From an uncultured Chromatiales bacterium (GTDB lineage: Bacteria; Pseudomonadota; Gammaproteobacteria; Steroidobacterales; GCA-2729495): 12,292 nt of DNA. The notes beneath the pieces were generated by a model that worked only from the letters and a program-made list of their open reading frames with translations, searched no databases and was not told the origin of the DNA. Position numbers and translations under genes: made by a program. The stretch covers positions 1-12,292 of the forward strand of contig CAJXQV010000013.1 in NCBI GenBank assembly GCA_913058165.1, read 5' to 3'. Shown in pieces: positions 1 through 7,257 of the stretch. Numbering within the stretch: position 1 is the first letter of the stretch; each line of letters begins with the position of its first letter.

Positions 1-48
1 CGAGATTGCCTCTTGTCTCGTGGGCTCGGAGATGTGTATAAGAGACAG
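1..48 (+). other. Illumina Nextera adapter with i7 index (sequencing artefact)
   Basis: Not genomic. Bases 1-6 (CGAGAT) match the end of the P7 flow-cell oligo, 7-14 (TGCCTCTT) are in the index position and match the i7 index I remember as N711, 15-29 (GTCTCGTGGGCTCGG) are the Nextera read-2 tail, and 30-48 (AGATGTGTATAAGAGACAG) are the 19-bp Tn5 mosaic end. The adapter is fused in frame to pyrB, so naive gene calling adds a false N-terminus beginning MSRGLGDVYKRQ to the enzyme. It reflects untrimmed reads at a dead-end contig edge, not a real Tn5 insertion, because index and flow-cell sequence are present. Confidence 0.98.
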
Positions 49-993
49 CTGCAGCTAAACGCTGCCGGCAAGTTAAAGCACCTGCTTAGCCTTCACGGGT
101 TAGACAAAGAGTTCATTACACGGCTGCTGGATAACGCCGAAAACTACCTGCGGCCGAAAGGCTCGCTCCCCGCACGCGACTACGGCTTACAAGGCCAGAC
201 TGTGGCCAATTTATTTTTTGAGCCCAGCACCCGCACACGAGCGTCGTTCGAACTCGCTGCCAAACGCATGAGCGCAGATGTTCTCAATCTCGACGTGAAC
301 ATGTCATCCCGCATAAAAGGCGAAAGCATTCTGGATACCATCTTCACGCTTCAGGCCATGCAAGTTGATGTGTTTGTTGTCCGGGATGCCGGCGATGGTA
401 TCCCTGAGTTTATTGCGCGCAATGTCGATACTCATGCCAGCGTCCTCAACGCCGGAGAAGCCTCAGTCTCACACCCGACTCAGGGCTTGCTCGACATGCT
501 GACCATACGCCAGGCCAAAGGCCGGCTTGACGGTTTGAGCGTAACCATTATTGGCGACATCGCGCACTCACGTGTTGCTCGTTCACTGAGCCACGGACTG
601 AGGATCATGGGCAACAATGACATCCGACTGGTCGCGCCCGGCGGTATGGCCCCGGATATGGCGCTCTACCCGGGCGCCAGCCTCTACGAAGATGCCGATA
701 CTGCCGTTAAGGATGCAGACGTGCTGGTGGCTTTGCGCATTCAGCGCGAGCGTATCGAAGACCCTAGCGGCATTCCCACAGAAGCGGAATATAATCAGCG
801 TTATGGCCTTACCGTAGATAGAGTGGCTCTTGCTAAACCGGATGCCATTGTTATGCACCCCGGCCCGATGAATCGTGATGTAGAAATCTCCGGTGAAGTT
901 GCCGACGGCCCGCAATCAGTTGTTCGGCAGCAGGTGACCAACGGCCTCGCCGTCAGGATGGCAGTATTATCCGCGGTCATGGAATCTCGTTAG
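49..993 (+). CDS. pyrB: Aspartate carbamoyltransferase catalytic subunit, 5'-truncated
   Basis: Cytosolic enzyme for the committed step of pyrimidine synthesis: carbamoyl phosphate plus L-aspartate gives N-carbamoyl-L-aspartate. The real frame opens at 49 with LQLNAAGKLKHLL and runs 314 residues to TAG at 991-993. The carbamoyl-phosphate signature FFEPSTRTR is at visible residues about 56-64. It is followed by SSRIKGES (the Lys that reaches a neighbouring active site), HPTQ, the aspartate-binding loop LRIQRER and the C-terminal HPGPMNRDVEI. All catalytic residues I can place are kept. The first visible residues align with the region just after the N-terminus of Pseudomonas-type ATCase, so probably only about 8-12 residues are lost. 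A downstream pyrC-like gene, the partner in Pseudomonas, is absent; a PyrK-like gene follows after 15 bp instead. Transcription upstream cannot be seen. Confidence 0.96.
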   Translation: MQLNAAGKLKHLLSLHGLDKEFITRLLDNAENYLRPKGSLPARDYGLQGQTVANLFFEPSTRTRASFELAAKRMSADVLNLDVNMSSRIKGESILDTIFTLQAMQVDVFVVRDAGDGIPEFIARNVDTHASVLNAGEASVSHPTQGLLDMLTIRQAKGRLDGLSVTIIGDIAHSRVARSLSHGLRIMGNNDIRLVAPGGMAPDMALYPGASLYEDADTAVKDADVLVALRIQRERIEDPSGIPTEAEYNQRYGLTVDRVALAKPDAIVMHPGPMNRDVEISGEVADGPQSVVRQQVTNGLAVRMAVLSAVMESR

Positions 994-1000
994 GAACGGA
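992..1000 (+). promoter_or_regulatory. Ribosome binding site supporting a TTG start
   Basis: AGGAACGGA directly after the pyrB stop codon lies 8 nt before TTG at 1009. The frame has no ATG or GTG that would give a full-length N-terminus, so this purine-rich stretch decides the start of the PyrK-like gene. Confidence 0.55.
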
Positions 1001-1008
1001 ACGCGACA

Positions 1009-1887
1009 TTGGGTAAAGAAAATCGCAATACGATCTTTGTTGATGAAGGGCATGTTCACTCGATCCGTGAATTTCCCGACCGGCAATACATCATGCGCAT
1101 CGAGGCGCCGAAAGTTGCCGCAACAGCGCAGCCCGGGTCTTTTGTGCATGTCCGTTGTCATCCTAAAATACCGATGCGTCGTCCGATCTCGCTTATGCGG
1201 GTTGATGCGGATGCCGGCTGGATAGAAATCTACTTCAAAGTCATCGGTGATGGCCTCGCAGCACTTAGCGATACGGCCATCGGTGAATGCGTGAGTATTC
1301 TGGGCCCTATCGGCAACGGCTTTAGTGCAAACCCGAAAAGTAAAACCCAGCTGATGATTGGCGGTGGCGTGGGTATACCACCAATGCTATTTCTTGCTGA
1401 GCACCTAAACAGCGATTCAACCCATGACTGGTCGCCCGTAGTATTCATGGGCTCTGAATCACCTTTTCCGTTCGACCTCAGAGCATCTGACATCGAGCTT
1501 AGCGGCATGCCGGCGGACGCCATTGGCTGCCTTCCCGAGATGGAAGACTGCGGCATACCCTCACGATTGGCCAGCCAACAGAGTTATGACGGTGTGCACA
1601 AAGGTTTTGTTACGGATCTGGCTGCGGCATGGCTGCGCGCCAATCCTGAGCTTCATGCCAGCACAGAAATCTTTGCCTGCGGACCGGAGCCCATGCTGCA
1701 GGCGGCGGCTAAACTGGCGAGCGAATTCGGCATTGATGCGCAGCTCTGCCTTGAAGAGTATATGGCCTGTGCTGTGGGTGGTTGTGCAGGATGCGCGGTC
1801 GAAGTGCACACCGCAAATGGCACTGCGATGAAGCGCGTATGCGTTGATGGGCCTGTATTTAAAGCCCGCGAAATCTACCTGCAGTGA
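1009..1887 (+). CDS. PyrK-like dihydroorotate dehydrogenase electron-transfer subunit (FAD/NAD/2Fe-2S)
   Basis: 292 residues, TTG start. The layout is that of PyrK and the ferredoxin-NADP reductase superfamily. A beta-barrel flavin domain carries RRPIS at 57-61 and GPIGNGF at 99-105, a nucleotide domain carries GGGVGIPP at 118-125 and CGPEPML at 224-230, and the C-terminus binds an iron-sulfur cluster through Cys254, Cys259, Cys262 and Cys278 (C-x4-C-x2-C-x15-C, within EEYMACAVGGCAGC and RVCVDGPVF). In class 1B enzymes PyrK passes electrons from dihydroorotate oxidation, via FAD and 2Fe-2S, to NAD+. Placement 15 bp after pyrB fits pyrimidine metabolism and co-transcription. No PyrD partner is in the window, and most gammaproteobacteria use a class 2 quinone-linked PyrD, so the physiological partner is uncertain. 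I am confident of family and cofactors, less so of exact role, and leave the symbol blank. Confidence 0.88.
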   Translation: MGKENRNTIFVDEGHVHSIREFPDRQYIMRIEAPKVAATAQPGSFVHVRCHPKIPMRRPISLMRVDADAGWIEIYFKVIGDGLAALSDTAIGECVSILGPIGNGFSANPKSKTQLMIGGGVGIPPMLFLAEHLNSDSTHDWSPVVFMGSESPFPFDLRASDIELSGMPADAIGCLPEMEDCGIPSRLASQQSYDGVHKGFVTDLAAAWLRANPELHASTEIFACGPEPMLQAAAKLASEFGIDAQLCLEEYMACAVGGCAGCAVEVHTANGTAMKRVCVDGPVFKAREIYLQ

Positions 1888-2016
1888 CATTACTGCTTAC
1901 AACGTCACAAATACCAGCGCATAACTCGATGTGAAGCCAGTCGACATATAGCGACCCAAACTGCGTCTCGGCAGTTGATCCTAATTAGAACATTTGGTTG
2001 GTAGAGAGCCACACTC

Positions 2017-2045
2017 AAGGGCTTCTGATAGCGTCAGAAGTTCTT
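2017..2045 (+). terminator. Possible Rho-independent terminator after pyrB and the PyrK-like gene
   Basis: A perfect 7-bp inverted repeat CTTCTGA (2022-2028) / TCAGAAG (2034-2040) with loop TAGCG extends outward through two G-U pairs and A/T and G/C pairs to a 12-bp stem (2017-2021 with 2041-2045). The 3' arm ends in a T-rich stretch (TTCTTATT). It sits 130 bp after the PyrK-like stop and just before the 3' end of the convergent methyltransferase gene. The stem is AT-leaning and the T tract is interrupted, so strength is uncertain. Apart from this hairpin I see nothing in the 207 bp between the two genes. Confidence 0.45.
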
Positions 2046-2094
2046 ATTAAACCGTTCGGAGCAGTCAAATTACAGCGGTTTAAGGCTAAACGAT

Positions 2095-2826
2095 CTAGTC
2101 TTGCGAAGGACTGGGGTTTGCCTGATCAATATCCTCACGATAGTAGAAATCGCGAGCGATATCCTCACAGACCATATTCTCAGGAACAGGAATAATATGT
2201 CGCAGAAAACTGTGCTTGTAGGGAAAGAAATGCACATGAGGATTGAAGGTAAATGAATACTCACGTTCGCGTGGCACAACAATAATCAGTCGTTTCCGAC
2301 ACACCCTACGCAACTCCGAAATTGCTTTACGGATATCAAGTATGTGTTCGAGAAGATGCGTGGAAATAACCACATCAAAGGAATCATCCGGAAACGGCAA
2401 TTCCTCAACCTTGCCTTCAAAAAACTCGGCAAAGGATAACTGTTGCCCCAACGCCTCATCAACTTGAATATCGAAACCCTTATAAGTACAAACAACATCA
2501 CGGGTGTTTTGATGCAGATAATCGATAAGGTAACCTGTGCCGCAGCCCACATCTAAAACGCTGCCGGAAATCATATCCTCACATATTCGTTCTAAACAGA
2601 GGCGCGAGTTATCGGTCTCGGACTGAATACGTGGCAAAGCTGAATACAATTGCACATATTCCTCATCGGTATATCTATGGCCGCGCTCACGAAAATCTTC
2701 AAGGTCATCGATTAAAGGGCCCCAGTAAGTTCTGAATATAACGCGCATCAGGGCGCTATCCCGCAGCGCGGGGGGCAGGAGCTCTTCAAGAACGTAGCGA
2801 ATTTTATTGGTCGTCTCGCGATTCAT
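2095..2826 (-). CDS. Class I SAM-dependent methyltransferase, substrate unknown
   Basis: 243 residues with ATG at 2826. The Rossmann SAM-binding motif I is VLDVGCGTGYL at 90-100. A motif II-like acidic position follows at GFDIQVDEA (117-125), then ELPFPDDSFDVVISTHLLEH at 142-161, the usual post-II region of Methyltransf_11/25 type enzymes, and a strand RLIIVVPRERE at 179-189. The N-terminal 85 residues are helical and charged and hold no motif I recognise. No signal peptide or membrane segment, so probably cytosolic. The gene stands alone: convergent with the pyrimidine genes and 261 bp upstream of nothing on its own strand except the end of the pilus operon. By eye its sequence looks more AT-rich than the flanking genes, which could mean acquisition, but I did not compute this. 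Small molecule, lipid or glycan methylation are all possible. Confidence 0.82.
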   Translation of the reverse strand: MNRETTNKIRYVLEELLPPALRDSALMRVIFRTYWGPLIDDLEDFRERGHRYTDEEYVQLYSALPRIQSETDNSRLCLERICEDMISGSVLDVGCGTGYLIDYLHQNTRDVVCTYKGFDIQVDEALGQQLSFAEFFEGKVEELPFPDDSFDVVISTHLLEHILDIRKAISELRRVCRKRLIIVVPREREYSFTFNPHVHFFPYKHSFLRHIIPVPENMVCEDIARDFYYREDIDQANPSPSQD

Positions 2827-2850
2827 CTCTATTGCCAGCCTAAAACTTTA

Positions 2851-2903
2851 AATATAAATGGTGAAATTACCGGTCAATCACCTGAAACATTCGATTTATT
2901 ATA
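2851..2903 (-). promoter_or_regulatory. Candidate promoters for the methyltransferase gene
   Basis: Two sets of sigma70-like boxes are readable on the minus strand upstream of the methyltransferase start. One is TTGACC (2877-2872) with TATATT (2856-2851), spacer 15. The other is a perfect TATAAT (2903-2898) with only a poor TTGTTG-like -35 at spacer 15. Either would give a short leader. The remainder of the 261-bp gap (2827-3087) shows only weak hairpins and no credible ORF. Confidence 0.35.
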
Positions 2904-3087
2904 AGAGTATTTCGCTAGCAACAACAGTTCAGACGCGGCGTAACGGGCATAAACTTGACTGGATCCATAAGCTAGGGGCTTTTCTCTCGTTCTTCGAGCA
3001 GGCTTTGACTGCAGGACAAAACAGTCGAATTTTTAGGGATTGCGGCGGCTTCAGGAAGGCACCAAGGGAAGCATTCGGTGAGTGCGA

Positions 3088-4143
3088 CTAACCGAAGTTA
3101 ATTGATGCTTCTAGATTAGTGCGCGAATCGGCATTTGCCAATGCCTCTTCCAAGCTTACCCTGCCGCTCTTATACAGGGTCAGTAACGCCTGATCAAACG
3201 TCTGCATGCCCTGTTCAGAACTCGAGGCAAACGCCTCTTTCACTGCCGACACATCACCACGATTAATCAACTCGGAAATGTGTGAGGTATTCACCATGAC
3301 TTCAACAGCAGCAACGCGCTTGCCATCCACGCCGGTAACCAAGCGCTGGGAAACAACAGCCCGCAAATAGTGTGATAAGTCCATATAGACCTGACGATGC
3401 TGATCCTGTGGAAACATATTAATAATACGATCCAGGGTTTCAGGAGCATTATTTGAATGCAGGGTGGCGACGACGAGATGTCCGGTGCCCGCCAGATCAA
3501 TGGCCGCCTGCATAGACTCACGATCACGAATCTCACCAATTATAATGACGTCAGGCGCCGCTCTCATGGCGCTCTTGAGTGCACGAGCATACGAGGCGGT
3601 ATCCACACCGACCTCACGCTGATTAATAATCGAGCGCTTATTCGGATGCAGAAATTCTATCGGGTCTTCAACCGTCAGAATGTGTGATGAGGTCCGGTCG
3701 TTGCGGTAATTAATCATGCCAGCAAGCGTTGTAGACTTGCCGTTTCCCGCCGCACCTACCATAAGCACCAAACCACGACGAAACATGATGAGGTCTTTGA
3801 GTATGGGAGGCACACCGAGGTCATCCAATGACGGTAGATCCATCGTGATGTAGCGCAGCACCATTGCAATGTTCCCGCGCTGCATAAATACATTGACGCG
3901 GAAGCGCCCGAGCCCAGGTTTAGAAATTGCAAAATCAATTTCCATCTCTTTACTGAACAGCTCAAATTGAGCTTCGTCCATTAACTCGCTGGCTGCTTCC
4001 TTCACCATCTTTGGTGTCAGCTCAAGTTGATTCACCGGCATAATTTTACCGTCAATCTTAATTTTTACCGGAGAATAAGACGTGAAGAAAAGGTCAGAAG
4101 CTCGCTTCTCAACCATCAGCTTAAATAGGGGTAATACATTCAT
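3088..4143 (-). CDS. Second PilU-like type IV pilus retraction ATPase
   Basis: 351 residues, secretion-superfamily hexameric ATPase of the PilT/PilU family, acting at the cytoplasmic base of type IVa pili. The N-terminal PAS-like half starts LFKLMVEKRASDLFF. Walker A is GAAGNGKST at 130-138, the Asp box VEDPIEF at 158-164, Walker B IIIGEIRD at 200-207 with the catalytic Glu, and the His box GHLVVATLHSNN at 221-232. The C-terminal motif GMQTFDQALLTLY (312-324) is typical. At the place where PilT has AIRNLIRE this protein has SHISELINRGD, so it is PilU-like rather than PilT-like. Walker A has Ala-Ala and Asn at variable positions (GAAGNGKST against GATGSGKST in its neighbour) but keeps every consensus residue. 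ATG at 4143 is preceded by GGAAGG. It follows pilU after 53 bp. It may be a duplicate or a diverged regulator of retraction. Confidence 0.9.
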   Translation of the reverse strand: MNVLPLFKLMVEKRASDLFFTSYSPVKIKIDGKIMPVNQLELTPKMVKEAASELMDEAQFELFSKEMEIDFAISKPGLGRFRVNVFMQRGNIAMVLRYITMDLPSLDDLGVPPILKDLIMFRRGLVLMVGAAGNGKSTTLAGMINYRNDRTSSHILTVEDPIEFLHPNKRSIINQREVGVDTASYARALKSAMRAAPDVIIIGEIRDRESMQAAIDLAGTGHLVVATLHSNNAPETLDRIINMFPQDQHRQVYMDLSHYLRAVVSQRLVTGVDGKRVAAVEVMVNTSHISELINRGDVSAVKEAFASSSEQGMQTFDQALLTLYKSGRVSLEEALANADSRTNLEASINFG

Positions 4144-4180
4144 TAATAGGCCTTCCGCGGGACGGCTGCACGCCGCTTCT

Positions 4181-4214
4181 AAAAAAAGGTCTTCGGTTAT
4201 CGCATACCGTCACC
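4181..4214 (-). terminator. Possible weak terminator or attenuator between pilU and the second PilU-like gene
   Basis: On the minus strand a T7 tract (4187-4181) directly follows a short imperfect stem: outer GGT/ACC (4214-4212 with 4190-4188) and inner CGGT/ACCG (4209-4206 with 4197-4194) with an 8-nt loop. The stem overlaps the pilU stop codon. It is short and has an internal loop, so at most it would cause partial termination and lower expression of the last gene in the operon. Confidence 0.33.
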
Positions 4215-5354
4215 GGTCTCATCAAGCAACTGAAGGCTGTTTTCAAACTCTGCCTCGCTTCTGCGCTCACGCTTACTTTCGAGCTTAATACGCAAACGAA
4301 GTTCGTTTTTGGAATCAGCATTTCGCATGACTTCTTCATACGAGATATCTTCCGACTCATACAATGCAAACAACGCCTGGTCGAATGTCTGCATGCCCAT
4401 GCGTGTAGACTTGCCCATAATATCTTTAATGGCAGCCACTTCGCCTTTAAAGATAAGGTCTGCGATCAATGGTGAGTGCAGCAAAATCTCCATGGCTGCA
4501 ACACGACCGTCTTCAAGCTCCCTTGGCACCAAACGCTGCGATACCATTGCGCGAACGTTCAGCGACAAGTCCATCAGTAGCTGTGAACGCTTCTCTTCAG
4601 GAAAAAAGTTAATGATTCGGTCCAGCGCCTGATTGGCACTGTTTGCGTGCAAGGTAGAGAGGCATAGATGACCTGTCTCTGCAAACTGCATCGCATACTC
4701 CATGGTTTCACGGTCGCGAATCTCACCAATCATGATTACATCCGGCGCCTGACGGAGAGTATTTTTCAGCGCTGCATGCCAGGAATCCGTATCAACGCCA
4801 ACTTCGCGCTGGGTAATTACACAGCGTCCATGGGGATGAACGTACTCAACCGGATCTTCAATAGTGACGATGTGGCCGCGGGAGTTATCGTTACGATGCC
4901 CAACCAGCGCCGCCAAAGTGGTGGACTTACCTGACCCGGTCGCGCCGACAACAATCACCAGACCGCGGGTAATCATGGCCACGTCTTTCAAAACATCCGG
5001 CAGACACAATTCATCAAGGGTTGGGATTTCAGTGATAATGCGGCGGAGTACAGCACCCACCTGGCCCTGCTGCACAAAGGCACTGACACGGAAGCGACCA
5101 ATGTTTGGGGGGTTGATCGCAAAATTACATTCTTTGGTCGCGTCAAAATCACGCGCCTGTTTATCGTTCATGATCGAGCGCACCATAATTGCGCTCTGAT
5201 CTGCAGTTAGAGAAGCCTCAGCCACACGATGCAAATCACCGTCGATTTTAATCGCCGGTGGGAACCCCGCAGTAACAAAAAGATCGGAGCCTCCTTTTTC
5301 GACTAACTTCTTCAATAGCGACTGCATTAGACGCGTGGCTTGATCTCTTTCCAT
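4197..5354 (-). CDS. pilU: Type IV pilus retraction ATPase PilU
   Basis: 385 residues, close in length and sequence to pseudomonad PilU. PilU is an accessory ATPase that works with PilT to depolymerise the pilin fibre during twitching and DNA uptake. The N-terminal half includes KLVEKGGSDLFVTAG (16-30). Walker A is GATGSGKST at 137-145, the Asp box TIEDPVEY at 164-171, Walker B VIMIGEIRD at 206-214, and the His box GHLCLSTLHANSANQ at 228-242. The PilU-type ending NADSKNELRLRIKL is at 345-358, followed by a charged tail. In place of the PilT AIRNLIRE box it has PLIADLIFKGE. ATG at 5354 follows AAGGGAG at a normal distance. It lies 37 bp after pilT, as the second gene of a three-gene operon. 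Confidence 0.95.
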   Translation of the reverse strand: MERDQATRLMQSLLKKLVEKGGSDLFVTAGFPPAIKIDGDLHRVAEASLTADQSAIMVRSIMNDKQARDFDATKECNFAINPPNIGRFRVSAFVQQGQVGAVLRRIITEIPTLDELCLPDVLKDVAMITRGLVIVVGATGSGKSTTLAALVGHRNDNSRGHIVTIEDPVEYVHPHGRCVITQREVGVDTDSWHAALKNTLRQAPDVIMIGEIRDRETMEYAMQFAETGHLCLSTLHANSANQALDRIINFFPEEKRSQLLMDLSLNVRAMVSQRLVPRELEDGRVAAMEILLHSPLIADLIFKGEVAAIKDIMGKSTRMGMQTFDQALFALYESEDISYEEVMRNADSKNELRLRIKLESKRERRSEAEFENSLQLLDETGDGMR

Positions 5355-5391
5355 GTAAATCTCCCTTAACTCACATCAACTAGGGTGCGAG

Positions 5392-6432
5392 CTAAAAAGT
5401 CTCCTTATTTACAGCCTTGAAGCGCGCTTCTTCCTTGCTTATCACTCCAGACTCAATAAGAGTTTGTAAATTCTGATCCAGCGTCTGCATACCGTGCGAC
5501 TGTCCAGTCTGAATTGCCGAGTACATCTGTGCAATTTTGCCTTCACGTATCAGATTTCTGATAGCTGGTGAACCGATCATGATTTCATGCGCAGGAACAC
5601 GGCCACCACCAACACGCTTGAGTAGCGTTTGCGAAATAACCGCGCGCAGCGACTCTGACAACATTGAGCGAACCATTTCTTTCTCTGCCGCCGGGAACAC
5701 GTCAACAATACGGTCAATAGTTTTCGCTGCAGAACTGGTGTGCAGCGTACCGAAGACCAAGTGGCCGGTCTCGGCAGCCGTAAGCGCCAAGCGAATAGTT
5801 TCTAGATCGCGCAGTTCGCCCACCATAATTACGTCAGGATCCTCGCGCAAAGCCGAGCGCAAAGCCTCATTAAAGCCATGTGTATCACGATGAACCTCAC
5901 GCTGATTAATCAATGACATGTGGCACTCATGAACAAACTCAATTGGATCTTCAATAGTGAGGATATGATCAGGACGGTTTTTGTTGATGTAATCGACCAT
6001 CGCGGCCAGAAGTGTCGATTTACCTGAACCGGTCGGCCCTGTAACCAGCACAATACCGCGCGGAGCCATCGAAATATCTTTAAAAATCGCCGGAGCCATG
6101 AGGTCATCCAACGATAGAATGGTTGAAGGAATAGTGCGGAACACAGCACCAGCGCCGCGCGCATGGTTAAAAGCGTTTACCCTAAAACGGGCGAGCTTAG
6201 GAATTTCAAACGAAAAGTCAGTTTCAAGAAACTCTTCAAAATCCTTACGCTGTTTGTCATTCATGATGTCATACACCATGCTGTGTACGTCTTTGTGACT
6301 CATAGCAGGCATATTCACCCGCTTTATATCACCATCAACACGAATCATCGGAGGAACACCCGCTGAGAGATGCAAATCCGAAGCGTTACTCTTCACCGAG
6401 AAGGCGAGCAATTTAGCAATATCTACAGCCAT
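5392..6432 (-). CDS. pilT: Type IV pilus retraction ATPase PilT
   Basis: 346 residues, the usual PilT length. It is the main motor that removes pilin subunits from the pilus base, giving twitching motility, surface sensing and DNA uptake. LLAFSVKSNASDLHLSAG (8-25) is the family N-terminus. Walker A is GPTGSGKST at 132-140, the Asp box TIEDPIEFVHE at 159-169, Walker B VIMVGELRD at 201-209, and the His box GHLVFGTLHTSSA at 223-235. The retraction-specific AIRNLIRE motif is intact at 290-297, which separates it from the two PilU-type proteins downstream. ATG at 6432 follows AAGGGA. It is the first gene of the minus-strand operon; its promoter should lie in the 96-bp gap shared with yggS (6433-6528), which is AT-rich, but I could not pick convincing boxes. 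Confidence 0.97.
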   Translation of the reverse strand: MAVDIAKLLAFSVKSNASDLHLSAGVPPMIRVDGDIKRVNMPAMSHKDVHSMVYDIMNDKQRKDFEEFLETDFSFEIPKLARFRVNAFNHARGAGAVFRTIPSTILSLDDLMAPAIFKDISMAPRGIVLVTGPTGSGKSTLLAAMVDYINKNRPDHILTIEDPIEFVHECHMSLINQREVHRDTHGFNEALRSALREDPDVIMVGELRDLETIRLALTAAETGHLVFGTLHTSSAAKTIDRIVDVFPAAEKEMVRSMLSESLRAVISQTLLKRVGGGRVPAHEIMIGSPAIRNLIREGKIAQMYSAIQTGQSHGMQTLDQNLQTLIESGVISKEEARFKAVNKETF

Positions 6433-6528
6433 GTCAGTCCCTTAATCTCTGCTTATGATTGGAATACTTGATTTACCATAAGTGCACATTATCAGCCACA
6501 TTGTATCTATTTTCTTAAGAGCGGCGTT

Positions 6529-7257
6529 GTGATAGAAATCACGGAACACCTAAACAGCTTAAACCTCCAAATTTCAAAGGCTTTGAAGGCTTCCGGCCGC
6601 CCCCGTGGCACCATTGTTTTGCTGGCTGTCAGCAAGAAGCATGATATTTCAGCCATAAGGGTGGCTGCTGCCAACGGGCTCACAGATTTCGGAGAAAATT
6701 ATGTTTCGGAAGCTGTTAGTAAGATCCAACAAGCTGATTTTCCCGCAAAATGGCACTTTATCGGGCGAATCCAAAGCAACAAGACTCGGGAAATCGCCAC
6801 GCATTTCGATTGGGCGCAAACTTTAGACCGGATAAAAATTGCGCAACGCCTCAATGAACAGCGCCCTGCCGCATTGCCGCCTCTGCAGGTGCTTATACAG
6901 GTTCAAATAGACCCGGAAGACCAGCATGGCGGCATAGAACCAGACGCTATCAGTGAATTAGCGGCCCAAATAGCCAAACTCCCTCAACTCAAATTGCGTG
7001 GACTCATGTGCATACCTAAAGCCTGCGAAGGTAAAGAGGCGCAGCGCCTACCTTTCAAACACATGCAGCAACTTTTCGCTGAACTTCGGCAGCTGCACCC
7101 GGATATCGATACGCTATCGATGGGCATGTCGAACGATCTCGAGGCAGCCATACTCGAAGGCAGTACAATGGTGCGCATTGGCACCGCACTTTTCGGTTCC
7201 CGAAACCAAAGCCCGCCTGAGAACGAACCTGACAATCAACACGGAAGCAAACAGTGA
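6529..7257 (+). CDS. yggS: YggS/PLPBP pyridoxal phosphate homeostasis protein
   Basis: 242 residues, GTG start with an AAGAG Shine-Dalgarno about 7 nt upstream. It is a single-domain fold type III PLP protein with no known catalytic activity that buffers PLP and affects amino-acid and vitamin B6 balance. The PLP lysine is Lys36 in LLAVSKK. Other family signatures are FGENY at 54-58, HFIGRIQSNK at 76-85, SMGMSND at 197-203 (phosphate binding) and VRIGTALFG at 215-223. The last 20 or so residues form a polar tail that looks disordered. It is divergent from pilT and overlaps proC by 4 nt (GTGA), so the two are translationally coupled, a pairing common in proteobacteria. Confidence 0.96.
   Translation: MIEITEHLNSLNLQISKALKASGRPRGTIVLLAVSKKHDISAIRVAAANGLTDFGENYVSEAVSKIQQADFPAKWHFIGRIQSNKTREIATHFDWAQTLDRIKIAQRLNEQRPAALPPLQVLIQVQIDPEDQHGGIEPDAISELAAQIAKLPQLKLRGLMCIPKACEGKEAQRLPFKHMQQLFAELRQLHPDIDTLSMGMSNDLEAAILEGSTMVRIGTALFGSRNQSPPENEPDNQHGSKQ

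Noticed and set aside
30..48. Mosaic end read as a genuine Tn5/IS50 end
   Set aside because: It is joined to Illumina index and flow-cell sequence, so it is library-derived; no transposase gene is present.
193..219. Terminator-like signal in pyrB: GGCCA-GACTG-TGGCC followed by a T-rich run (TTTATTTTTT)
   Set aside because: The stem is only 5 bp and the T run encodes the conserved Leu-Phe-Phe of the ATCase signature, so protein constraint explains it.
1998..2195. 65-codon plus-strand ORF downstream of the PyrK-like gene
   Set aside because: It overlaps the well-supported methyltransferase on the other strand, covers the terminator-like hairpin and has no homology I recognise.
3006..3035. GACTG/CAGTC inverted repeat followed by ATTTTTA on the plus strand, a possible small-RNA terminator
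   Set aside because: Stem of 5 bp with a 10-nt loop, and no convincing plus-strand promoter or gene upstream.
2858..3091. 77-codon plus-strand ORF in the gap between the methyltransferase and the pilus genes
   Set aside because: No Shine-Dalgarno sequence, no recognisable domain, and it runs into the end of the convergent ATPase gene.
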